From JBQQPY01 sp052258065 (GTDB taxonomy: Bacteria > Pseudomonadota > Gammaproteobacteria > Enterobacterales > Enterobacteriaceae): a DNA stretch of 64,000 bases. This document shows, piece by piece, positions 32,319-41,073 of the stretch (position 1 is its first letter; each line of letters starts with the position of its first letter). The position numbers and the translations under genes were made by a program. A model generated the notes under the pieces. It made no database searches, was not told the origin of the DNA, and was given only the letters and a program-made list of their open reading frames with translations. The stretch is taken from NCBI GenBank assembly GCA_052258065.1, contig JBQQPY010000002.1, forward strand, positions 992,001 through 1,056,000, read 5' to 3'.

Positions 32319-33806
32319 TTACGCGTTGTTGCCAAACCAGCAAATATTGCGTGCGGCCATAATGAGCTCGCCGGCTTTTTTACTATTGAGCCCTTCAATA
32401 TCTGACAGGTCGTCTATACCCTGTTCGGCAAGATCTTCCAGCGTACAAACACCGCGCGCTGCCAGCCTGAACGCCACGTCGCGCTCAAGTTTAGGCAAAG
32501 CCAGCAGGTCTTCAGCCGGCAGGCCCGCACCACGATTCTCTTCTTGCGCCAGAGCAAGCGTGGTTAGCGCATTCTTCGCCCGTTCACGCAGCGCTTCCGC
32601 AATTTTTTTATCAAGCCCTTTAATTTCCAGTAGTTCGTTTATCGGTACGTAGACCAGCTCCTCAAGGGAGGAGAAACCCTCCTCTACTAGTACCGTGGCG
32701 AACTCTGCATCAATATCCAGATTACGGATAAAGGTATCAATGGCCGCATGGGTTTCAGCTTGATGTTTTGCCTGTAAATCCCCTAACGTCATTACGTTCA
32801 GCTCCCAGCCGCTGAGCTGAGAAGCGAGCCGGACGTTTTGTCCATTGCGACCGATAGCCTTAGCAAGATTGTCGGCTTCTACTGCGATATCCATGGTGTG
32901 CTTATCCTCATCTACTACGATAGAGGCAACATCGGCAGGGGCCATAGCGTTAATAACGAACTGGGCCGGGTTATCATCCCACAGTACGATATCGATGCGT
33001 TCGCTGCCCAATTCGCTGGATACCGCCTGAACGCGCGCACCGCGCATGCCGACGCAGGCGCCTACCGGATCAATGCGTTTGTCGTTGCTCTTCACGGCGA
33101 TTTTCGCCCGTAAGCCCGGATCGCGTGCAGCGGCCTTAATTTCAATTAATTCTTCGCCGATTTCTGGCACTTCAATACGAAACAGCTCTACTAGCATATC
33201 CGGCCGCGACCGACTTACAAATAATTGAGCGCCACGCGCTTCCGGACGCACAGAATATAACACGCCGCGAATACGGTCACCCGGGCGGAAATTTTCACGC
33301 GGCAGCATCTCTTCGCGGCCGATTACCGCTTCGGCATTACTACCCAAATCTAGACTGATGCTGTCCCGGTTAACTTTTTTAACCACGCCGGTAACTATTT
33401 CACCTTCGTGACTGCGAAACTGATCGACCAGCATTGCCCGCTCGGCTTCACGCACCTTCTGAACGATCACTTGCTTAGCGGTCTGGGTAGTAATACGGTC
33501 AAACAGTACCGATTCAATTTTATCTTCAATGTAGCCACCAAGCTGCGCCTCTGGATCGTCAAACTGTGCCGCTTCCAGAGTGATTTCCCGGGTAGGCTGA
33601 TTTACTACGTCCACAATAAACCAACGGCGGAAGGTATCGAAATCACCTGACTTACGGTCAATCGTAACGCGAACTTCGATTTCCTGTTCGTATTTTTTCT
33701 TTGTTGCTGTAGATAAAGCGGTCTCTAACGCCTCGAAAATCTTTTCCCGCGGGAGAGCTTTCTCATTGGATACTGCCTCAACAACAGCCAGAATTTCTTT
33801 ATTCAT
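32319..33806 (-). CDS. nusA: NusA, transcription elongation and antitermination factor
   Basis: Binds RNA polymerase and controls pausing, termination and rRNA antitermination. The 495 residues equal the E. coli length. In order: N-terminal polymerase-binding domain (1 to about 130), S1 domain (about 135-200), KH1 and KH2 (about 200-345, with GACVGMRGARV and KAIGRNGQNVRLAS), and the two acidic repeats AR1 and AR2 (about 350-490). All motifs look intact. It lies between rimP and infB, with 25 bp to infB. SuhB, a NusA partner in E. coli, is also kept in this window. Confidence 0.97.
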   Translation of the reverse strand: MNKEILAVVEAVSNEKALPREKIFEALETALSTATKKKYEQEIEVRVTIDRKSGDFDTFRRWFIVDVVNQPTREITLEAAQFDDPEAQLGGYIEDKIESVLFDRITTQTAKQVIVQKVREAERAMLVDQFRSHEGEIVTGVVKKVNRDSISLDLGSNAEAVIGREEMLPRENFRPGDRIRGVLYSVRPEARGAQLFVSRSRPDMLVELFRIEVPEIGEELIEIKAAARDPGLRAKIAVKSNDKRIDPVGACVGMRGARVQAVSSELGSERIDIVLWDDNPAQFVINAMAPADVASIVVDEDKHTMDIAVEADNLAKAIGRNGQNVRLASQLSGWELNVMTLGDLQAKHQAETHAAIDTFIRNLDIDAEFATVLVEEGFSSLEELVYVPINELLEIKGLDKKIAEALRERAKNALTTLALAQEENRGAGLPAEDLLALPKLERDVAFRLAARGVCTLEDLAEQGIDDLSDIEGLNSKKAGELIMAARNICWFGNNA

Positions 33807-33827
33807 CCTAGTTGCCTCAGTAAAACG

Positions 33828-34286
33828 TTAAAAGTGGGGTTCTAGGTTCGCTTTCTGGATATTGTGTAAAGCGAACACTTCATCTTTTCCTTCTACCGTC
33901 ACGGTGATTCTGTCACCATCAACCGCTTTAATGATTCCCAGCCGTTTACGGCGGTTTTACACCGCGATACGGAGCACTAGGCTAACATCGCTACCGGTAA
34001 ATTGACGATAATGCGCGGCGGTAAACAGCGGGCGATTCAAGCCTGGCGATGAGACTTCAAGGCTATAGGCCACGGAGATAAGATCTTCGACGTCTAGTAC
34101 CGCACTGACCTGGTAGCTTACAGCAGCACAATCATCAATGGTGATGCCTTCTTCACTATCAATATAAATACACAGCGTCAACTGGCGGCTACGAATAAAT
34201 TCAACACCCAGGAGCTCAAACCCCAATGCTTCCACAGGCATCGTGATCATCTCTGTCAATTTTTGTTTTAAGTTAGACAAGACCAC
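33828..34286 (-). pseudogene. rimP: RimP, ribosome maturation factor, premature stop
   Basis: A 30S assembly factor. The reading from 34286 (VLSNLKQKLTEMITMPVEAL) is conserved through LEVSSPGLNRPLF, then stops after LRIAV at codon 110 (TAA at 33957-33959). The next codons in the same frame read NRRKRLGIIKAVDG and continue with the C-terminal SH3-like domain to KANLEPHF and a proper stop at 33828. A single CAA to TAA change explains this. The N-terminal domain would still be made. Upstream lie two terminator-like hairpins and a dead metY, the E. coli arrangement. Confidence 0.93.
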
Positions 34287-34297
34287 CCCAAAGATAT

Positions 34298-34318
34298 AAA
34301 AAAAGGGCTTATTAGCCC
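34298..34318 (-). terminator. Terminator-like hairpin upstream of rimP
   Basis: GGGCT/AGCCC stem followed on the minus strand by a run of seven T. It lies just upstream of the rimP start and could end or attenuate read-through from metY. Confidence 0.5.
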
Positions 34319-34340
34319 AGTATTACCGTAGTAAAATAAC

Positions 34341-34363
34341 AAAAAACCCCGAAAATTCGGGGC
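34341..34363 (-). terminator. Second terminator-like hairpin upstream of rimP
   Basis: CCCCGAA/TTCGGGG stem followed on the minus strand by six T. Together with the one at 34298-34318 it makes a tandem pair between metY and rimP. Confidence 0.65.
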
Positions 34364-34489
34364 ATTAATGATTTGACCCTGTAAATAATAGAGGGTTTAA
34401 AAGCTATTCAGAAGAATTATTTTTCAAAACGCTTGTGATGATAAGCCTCGCTCTCACAGAGACTGTATTTGAAAAAGCACTCTAATGGA

Positions 34490-34566
34490 ATGCAATGGCG
34501 AAAGTGGGATTTAAACCGACTACTTTTGGGTTATGAGCCGGACCAGCTACTAAGCTGCTATACCCT
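34490..34566 (-). pseudogene. metY: Decayed initiator tRNA-Met (metY)
   Basis: On the minus strand the loop CTCATAA (anticodon CAT), the D-arm GCAGC..AGTAGC and the T-arm GTCGGTTTAAATC of tRNA-fMet are recognisable. The acceptor ends no longer pair, the anticodon stem TCCGG/CCCAA has mismatches and the 3' end is not CCA. It is in the E. coli metY position before rimP. Another initiator tRNA gene must exist elsewhere. Confidence 0.75.
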
Positions 34567-34679
34567 ACATCCAAAAAACGTCAATACTTTACGCTAATAA
34601 TCCCTAAAAAGCAAGTTATCTCTCGAAGAGAGATTGCTATCTAATAATTTTAATAATAAATTTTCTTAATTACGCACTT

Positions 34680-34960
34680 TACCCAGCCAAGCTGGGGCCA
34701 GACTGGGAATAGACACTTTTGAGTGATTTAATACTCTGCTAGAGAATATCAAAACACTATCATCGATATTTATCATGCAATTAGTATTCAAAATAGGCCT
34801 CGTTACCTAAATGAATTTGAGTATAGATTTCACCGACATTATGACTTGGCAGCACTGATACCGCGCTTCTTCGCAGCGGCATTAAAAGCACCACAATACC
34901 ATACGGCTTGTTAAGGATAGCTGAGCAAAATATGCCGTTAGACTTAATTATAAGTAACCA
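34680..34960 (+). mobile_element. IS1595-family (ISXO2-like) relic, C-terminal end
   Basis: One frame reads RYLNEFEYRFHRHYDLAALI followed by PRFFAAALKAPQYHTA, the best conserved C-terminal end of this transposase in the window and the basis for the family call. The rest of the element is lost. Confidence 0.7.
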
Positions 34961-34964
34961 GCTT

Positions 34965-35040
34965 TAGTTAATTAAAACTAATTAACTTTATTTCTTTAGT
35001 GATTTGTGTATTTATTTCTACTTGAGTGCAGAATGACGAA
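34965..35040 (+). repeat. MITE-like repeat, one end
   Basis: Matches the repeat end, closing with TTGAGTGCAGAATGACG. Confidence 0.4.
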
Positions 35041-35089
35041 TTACAGCTTCACACAGAAACTCTCAAGCAAGAAAAATAAACTAAAAAAC

Positions 35090-36150
35090 ATTTAATTACG
35101 CACATTAGCTAGCTAATCTTGAGCTTAATACAAGCGTTATCAGTAGTGAACGACTAATCAATCTTTGCGTTTATCTAATTGCCTTGTGTTTACCAAGCTA
35201 TAACTTCACTTTGCAACATCTCAATCTTATCAAGATGATGATTCAGGCATTGACTTGTCACTATATTGAATTCAACTTCCGCTATATTTAGCCAACTGCC
35301 ACGTTGAGATATATCAACAAATTTAAAAAGATTCCATAAAGCTTTCGCTTGATCTGGCGGGAAGACTGAGTGCAAAACATTGTGTTGAGATATCCTTAAG
35401 AAACTAAACTCAATCAATCCTAGTTTTATGTTCAATCACTTTAGTTGGCCGACAACGCGTCTACAGCTCGCTGGCTATAAATACAGTGCATAACCCCAGC
35501 CGTTTATATTCACAGCCCTCCGAAACAGGTTGCCCAGACCGTAAGCGCTGCACCACACGTGTTTTTCTAATCAATTGATTAAGGGTCGCGCCCATGCAAG
35601 ATACTGAATGCATCGGGTTATGAGGATAACGACACGCGTCCAGCACATTTTCTATAGCTGAAACTAATGCGGCATGGGCTTCTGGCGGTATAACCCGGCT
35701 GATTTTCGTTCACGGTTTCAGTTAGTTCTTTTGGTGCTCGCCTTACGATTGCATTAGAAGTCGTTTTATTGCAGTTTTATTTCTTTCTCAGCAAGCAGTT
35801 GCAAGGTTACTCCCAGATCTCTAGCAGCTTGCTGCGGTTTAGCAGAATTAAATACGCTTAGATATCACAATCTACAATGCGGGCATACACCCGCTTACTA
35901 AGCTTACGGCTTAGGAGCACTTGAACCTCTTCTAGGATAGAGAATCGATTGAATTGATCGATTTTGCGATCACTTATTTATAAAATTTCTGTTAACGCCT
36001 CACGACTCAGTCGCTTTACATATTTAATTAATTTCTCACTAATGCTTCCAGTTGATTTCTTTCTTCCGACGTAAGGGTAAAAATGTATTTTCCATTTCTA
36101 CATTTTAAGAGATTTTTTAGCTCTAGCCGCAGCTACTGCGCATTAATACA
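35090..36150 (-). mobile_element. IS630-family relic (lineage A), near full length
   Basis: A C-terminal open piece (35190-35435) reads RGSWLNIAEVEFNIVTSQCL, typical of IS630 transposases. Further pieces run to the N-terminal end near 36130. The length of about 1 kb equals a full element, but stops are frequent. It lies where argG stands in E. coli. Confidence 0.7.
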
Positions 36151-36194
36151 CTAGCAAGGCACGTAATCAAGAATGATTTTATCATATTTACATT

Positions 36195-36661
36195 ATGATT
36201 ATGGGTAGTCTAAAGCATTTAGTAGTATCCCCGGTTAGCAATTTGTCCAAGTCTTTTCCCTACATGAATAAGAATTTGCAAGAGAAACTCGCTATTATGA
36301 GTGCAATTCTTATCAACATACACAGTTGCAAAATGATGAAATTGATTACATTACCCCTCTTGAAACAGATAATGCTGAGTCGAGATATATGTGGATGAAA
36401 TGCTTTTCATTAGAAAAAACGATTAACGACATAGATATTATGCCTAAACTAGCCTCTCGCTTGATGTTCAACGCGTGTAAGCACAGTCAGATTATAGTAG
36501 GCGGTCTTGATCAAATTCTATTAAGAGATGATCGCACTATCGAAATTATTTCTGTGCGCGTTAAAGGGAGAACTTTACCGCTGTATAGGACAGTAAGGAA
36601 AACTGTAAGCGATTGGCGCATTCGCCTCTCTATCAATTTGATCTCTCATAATGACGGTTAA
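36195..36661 (+). mobile_element. IS4-like DDE transposase fragment
   Basis: Two overlapping open pieces. The second (36326-36661) contains SRYMWMKCFSLEKTI, then a degenerate GLDQILLRDD and SVRVKGRTLPLYRTVRK, which resemble the first catalytic block of IS4-type transposases (usually ALDQT and GRALPL). It is the only copy of this family here and less eroded than the IS relics around it. Confidence 0.5.
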
Positions 36662-36950
36662 GGATTATCGATCAGCGATATAGCCAGACCAGGCAAAGGA
36701 ATTTCGGGCGCTAATCTATCTTGGTAGCAGTGTTCTTATCAATATTAGCTATGTTCATGACAAGATTCATAAAGAGACATGGTTCATTGCAATAGAGTCG
36801 CAGGGTGCCCGAAAAAACGCTTGCTTATGGCTTGTGCAGAAGCATCAAGAGCATGTTCTCTAATTTTAAATCCCGACGTTTTGGCTTTCAGCATACTCTA
36901 CTACAGAGTCTGGATCGTATCTCTGATATTTTACTCATCCTAGCTCTATT
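36662..36950. other. Unrecognised stretch after the IS4-like fragment
   Basis: No gene and no recognised repeat; it could be the remainder of the IS4-like element. Confidence 0.3.
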
Positions 36951-37440
36951 ATATTAATACGTAAAAGTAGCGCTTTCAGTAGCGGCAGCCAGAGCTAAAG
37001 AAATCTTCCAAAATAGAGAAATAGAAATACATTATTATGCTTATTTCTTAAGAAAGCATGCAACTGGAAGCGCTGGTCAGCAAGAGTGAGCCTTGCCATA
37101 CCAAAAGTTATGAGTACATTAATTTGTTGAATTATGATACATTAATTTGACAGGTAAAGTGGCTAAGTAGACAGGCGTTAGGCAAGATTTTACAAAGTGC
37201 CCGCAAGATTAATCTTGTCAAGCATTATTTTATCAACATAGCGGAAATCGAACTCAATTTACTAATTGATTCATTCCTGAATCATCATATTGACAATATT
37301 AAGACATTATGAAGTTAAATCACTGTTTGGCAAAAATAAAGTCATCAGATAAACGCCAAGATTAATTTTTATTTAATCACTGATAACGCATTCATCAAGC
37401 TCAAGAGTCTTTATCAGTCATGTAATATATAATATAATAT
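36950..37440 (+). mobile_element. IS630-family relic (lineage A), internally deleted
   Basis: The N-terminal part (36960-37220) is joined directly to C-terminal sequence (37240-37400), with the catalytic middle gone. Confidence 0.55.
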
Positions 37441-37479
37441 TAATATTTTAAAAGTGGCGATTGCAGTATCTGTGGCTAG

Positions 37480-37890
37480 CGCACTATTTATCTATTCCAG
37501 TTTGTTAAATAGCCTTTTATATATATGCTAGATCTCATTTTTTCTCTTAGGTTTGAATGACGCGTTTTTACAATGAGGTCTTAAGCTCGCGAATAATTGA
37601 ATTGATTAAGACGGATAGCTCTGCACGTACAGGGGTATATAGATATACAATAAACTCTTTTACTTTTTTTATATTTCGCCTTATTAACCGGATTTAAATT
37701 CTATTGAGATGCAATTTTCTAAGATGAAATAGCTGCTCAGGAAATATGCAGAAAGAACCGTGGATTCGCTGTCAAATGAAATCAATCAAGCTAGTAAGTG
37801 AATTTGCTATAAAGATTGCGACAGTTTTTTATTACAGCGGGATAGCTGAAAATAGTTCGGTGGTGCTCTAGGAGAGCAATTATATTACAT
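37480..37890 (+). mobile_element. IS630-family relic (lineage B), C-terminal half
   Basis: Closely parallels 24.5-24.9 kb, including the DLNSIEMQFSKMK stretch and the AERTVDSL segment. Confidence 0.6.
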
Positions 37891-37954
37891 GCAAGTCATT
37901 ATTTATAATTTAGATGCGCCGTGGCGATCCTAAATTACAGCGTGATAAGGTAGT

Positions 37955-38041
37955 TGGTACCGAGGACGGGATTTGAACCCGCAAGCCCAGCCGGGCACTA
38001 CCACCTCAAGGTAGCGTGTCTACCAATTCCACCACCTCGGC
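37955..38041 (-). tRNA. leuU: tRNA-Leu (anticodon GAG)
   Basis: 87 nt, minus strand, beginning GCCGAGG and ending CCTCGGTACCA. The anticodon loop CTTGAGG gives anticodon GAG, and a class II variable arm is present. It is in the leuU position downstream of secG, as in E. coli. Confidence 0.97.
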
Positions 38042-38090
38042 ACTTTTATGGGCTTTTACCCGGCTTTTTCTTTACGCGGTCAGAAAAAGC

Positions 38091-38423
38091 TTACTTCGGA
38101 ATATCATTATTTGGTTTTTCCGGTGCTTGGGCCGGTAGCTTATGCACCTGCTGACTCTGGTTTAAATCATCTCCTTGGCTATCTTTTTGACTATTATTGC
38201 TGCTTAGGTTGTCTAGCACTAAACTGAGAACAAAAAACAGTGTGGCTAGCACGGCCGTTATGCGGATCATAAAGTTACCAGAATTCCTTGAACCGAACAG
38301 ATTACTAGAGACTCCTGCCCCGAACGAGGCTGCCATATCAGAACTTTTACCTTGTTGTAGCATGATTGAAGCAATCAATCCGAATGCCACCAACAGAAAC
38401 ATGACTAATAGAGCTTGGTACAT
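38091..38423 (-). CDS. secG: SecG, SecYEG translocon subunit
   Basis: A small inner-membrane subunit that stimulates SecA-driven protein export, which the porin and other exported proteins need. At 110 residues it equals the E. coli length. Two hydrophobic spans lie at about 2-22 and 53-73, joined by the conserved LQQGKSSDMAASFGAG loop. The C-terminal tail is low-complexity, rich in Ser, Gln and Asn. leuU follows, glmM precedes. Confidence 0.96.
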   Translation of the reverse strand: MYQALLVMFLLVAFGLIASIMLQQGKSSDMAASFGAGVSSNLFGSRNSGNFMIRITAVLATLFFVLSLVLDNLSSNNSQKDSQGDDLNQSQQVHKLPAQAPEKPNNDIPK

Positions 38424-38756
38424 AATCTTAAAGTATCCTTAAGGGTACTACTACCGCACGTTACTGTACTCTACTTCCTAATGCAGTACTTGACGTTACT
38501 GACTAAAGTAACTGTGAGTATTAACCAAAGCGCCCCTTGCGTGCAAGAACACTGTACGGCTGACTGACTTGTTTGCGTAAAAAAACGCAACTTTATTTAC
38601 CAGTTAGATGCCGCTGCCGTGGCATGCTAAAGGCGCAGGAAACGGTGAGGCCTCTAATTATACCGATAAATATTAACGCCTCGTGAGGGCCGACAGCGGA
38701 AGAAACTCATAATCCGGATCGCGGTATTTACCTTATAAGCATTGAAATCTTGTGTT
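38424..38756. other. Intergenic region between glmM and secG
   Basis: About 330 bp without a gene. It holds a TTGCGT/ACGCAA hairpin near 38571-38590 and presumably the secG promoter. Confidence 0.35.
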
Positions 38757-40093
38757 TCAGCCAGCGGTTTTTACCGCATCCGCGATCTGGTATGCCAGCT
38801 GACTAACCTGCTCGGTATCATGCCCTTCTACCATGACGCGGATTAGAGGCTCGGTGCCCGATTTGCGCAACAGTACCCGCCCGTGCCCCCCCAACTGCTG
38901 TTCCACCTCAGTGCTGGCCTGTTTTACCTCTGCCGACTCTAGCGGATCGTGCAGTCCGGTAAAGCGGACATTGACCAGAATCTGCGGCAACAGGCGCATG
39001 CCACTGCATAGATCATGTAAATTCATATTATTCCTGACCATCGCCGACAATACCTGCAGCCCGGCGATAATGCCGTCACCGGTGGTAGTTTTGTCTAGCA
39101 AGATGACATGACCGGAGCTCTCTGCGCCAATTCGCCACCCCTTTTCTTTCATTTTTTCCAGCAAATAGCGGTCGCCAACGCGGGCACGCACGAAAGGCAT
39201 ACCCAATTGCTTAAGCGCTAGCTCTAGGCCCATATTACTCATCAGCGAGCCTACTACACCGCCGAATAACTGGCCCTCGTGCAATCTTTCGCGTGCGATG
39301 ACATACAAGATTTGATCACCATCTACTTTCTGCCCCAGATGATCCACCATGATTACCCGATCACCATCGCCGTCATAGGCGATGCCCAGATCGGCTTTTT
39401 CCGCCAGCACTCGACTTTGTAATAAGCGCACATCCGTGGCGCCGCATTCCTGATTAATATTCATGCCGTCCGGCTGGCAGCCAAGGGTCACCACTGTCGC
39501 GCCGAGCTCAAGCAGCACGCTAGGAGCTATATGATAGGTTGCGCCGTTGGCGCAATCAACAACTATCTTTAATCCTTTAAGACTCAGAACGCCCGGAAAA
39601 GTCTCTTTGCAAAACTCGATATAGCACCAAGCCGCATCGACGATTCGGCTAGCTTTGCCCAACGACGCTGATTCGACGCAGGCTAACGGCTTAGCCAGTT
39701 CTACCTCGATAGCCTCTTGCACCTCATCGGGCAGTTTCGTACCGTCGATGGAAAAAAACTTAATACCGTTATCATAGAACGGATTATGGGAGGCGGAAAT
39801 TACAATACCAGCTTCAGCCTGAAAGGTGCGAGTCAAATAGGCGATAGCTGGCGTCGGAATGGGGCCAGTAAAAGCGGCGGACAGGCCGGCTGCGGCGAGC
39901 CCCGCTTCCAGCGCCGACTCCAGCATATAGCCAGAGATACGGGTATCTTTTCCGATGATAATTTTACGCGAGCCGTGGCGCGCCAGCACCTTACCGGCAG
40001 CCCAGCCTAGCTTAAGAAAAAATCTGGCGTAATAGGAGGATCACCGACTTTGCCACGGATGCCATCCGTGCCAAAATATTTATGATTACTCAT
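38757..40093 (-). pseudogene. glmM: GlmM, phosphoglucosamine mutase, single -1 frameshift
   Basis: Converts glucosamine-6-phosphate to glucosamine-1-phosphate for UDP-GlcNAc, needed for peptidoglycan and lipid A. The start at 40093 gives MSNHKYFGTDGIRGKVGDPP and ITPDFFLS, then a stop. The other frame opens as LGWAAGKVLARHGSRK and runs to the end with the active-site serine loop ISASHNP, metal-binding DGDGDR, sugar-binding GAESSGHV and phosphate-binding RKSGTEPLIRVM. The break is at a T6 run on the coding strand (plus-strand A run 40017-40022); one extra T gives DFFLKLGW. The span of 1337 nt implies one net -1 change in a 445-residue gene. The start overlaps the folP stop (ATGA), so the two are translationally coupled. 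Normally essential. Confidence 0.94.
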
Positions 40094-40935
40094 TTAAAAT
40101 GGGTTTCCTTTGCTAAAAGCGTAGCTTCCACCACACGCATTGCTTCCACGGTTTGCTTGACGTCATGAACCCGAATAATCTTCGCACCCTTCAACGCAGC
40201 AATAACCGCGCAGGCAACGCTGCCCACAATCCGCCTCTCTACTGGAAGTTTCAACAGTTGACCTATCATTGATTTACGCGACATCCCGACCAGCAGAGGT
40301 AGACCGAGATGATGCAAATCCTCTAACCTAGCCAGCAATTGATAATTATGCTCCAACGTCTTGCCGAAGCCGAAACCAGGGTCAAGCAACAAACGTTCTT
40401 TGACGATGCCAGCCGCTTCACAGCGCTTAATTTGCCGTACAAAGTACGACTCTACCTCCGCTAGCACATTCTCATAGTGCGGTGCCTGCTGCATGCTGCT
40501 CGGATTACCCTGCATATGCATCAGACAAACGGGCAGCTTACTAGCGGCGGCGGCGGCCAGGGCACCCGGCTCGATAAGCGAGCGGACATCGTTAATCAAA
40601 TGGGCACCGGCCGCTGCGCTTTCGCGCATGACCAGCGCCTTGGAGGTATCCACCGAAATAAAAGTGTTGAAGCGCTGCGCCAGCGCTTCAACTACCGGCA
40701 ACACGCGCGCCGCTTCCTCCGCTTCACTGACCGTCTCTGCTCCTGGCCGGGTGGATTCCCCACCAATATCGATAATGGTCGCGCCAACGTCTAGCATTGC
40801 CGCAGTGTGGTCGATAGCAACGGCTAGATTCTGGTATTTGCCGCCATCAGAGAATGAGTCCGGAGTTACGTTGAGAATCCCCATCACACGCGGAACGGAA
40901 AGGCTAAGAGTGCGCTCTCGAGCTATAAGTTGCAT
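40090..40935 (-). CDS. folP: FolP, dihydropteroate synthase
   Basis: Joins p-aminobenzoate to the pterin diphosphate in folate synthesis. PabC in this window makes the p-aminobenzoate. I start at 40935 (MQLIARERTL) because AAGGAAAG lies six bases upstream, and this gives 281 residues, like E. coli (282); an upstream in-frame start is not conserved. Motifs: GILNVTPDSFSDGG, ATIIDIGGESTRPGA, DPGFGFGKTLEHN and IIRVHDV. It follows ftsH as in E. coli. Confidence 0.95.
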   Translation of the reverse strand: MQLIARERTLSLSVPRVMGILNVTPDSFSDGGKYQNLAVAIDHTAAMLDVGATIIDIGGESTRPGAETVSEAEEAARVLPVVEALAQRFNTFISVDTSKALVMRESAAAGAHLINDVRSLIEPGALAAAAASKLPVCLMHMQGNPSSMQQAPHYENVLAEVESYFVRQIKRCEAAGIVKERLLLDPGFGFGKTLEHNYQLLARLEDLHHLGLPLLVGMSRKSMIGQLLKLPVERRIVGSVACAVIAALKGAKIIRVHDVKQTVEAMRVVEATLLAKETHFK

Positions 40936-40991
40936 AACGACTTTCCTTGTGCCGCGCAAACTGTAACGCAACTACCTTAATATCTCCCGCG

Positions 40992-41023
40992 AAAAAGCCC
41001 CGGCGCGTGATATAGCGCGGGGC
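40992..41023 (-). terminator. Rho-independent terminator after ftsH
   Basis: A GC-rich stem (GCCCCGCGC against GCGCCGGGGC) with five T on the minus strand, between ftsH and folP. It suggests partial separation of folP-glmM from ftsH transcription. Confidence 0.7.
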
Positions 41024-41073
41024 TATCGGTAGTGTTGAGACGGACTCATTGCTCTAGCGCGAGAGGAGGAATA

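Noticed and set aside
32152..32652. Plus-strand open frame of 166 codons opposite infB and nusA
   Set aside because: It runs across the nusA-infB junction on the wrong strand and has no motif; low-complexity Ser-rich reading is typical of an antisense shadow.
36965..37010. Possible small RNA or tRNA near the IS630 relic
   Set aside because: The paired-looking stretch also occurs in other IS630 copies (54.55 kb), so it belongs to the element end.
40493..40966. Plus-strand open frame of 157 codons
   Set aside because: Antisense to folP, which is fully conserved on the minus strand.
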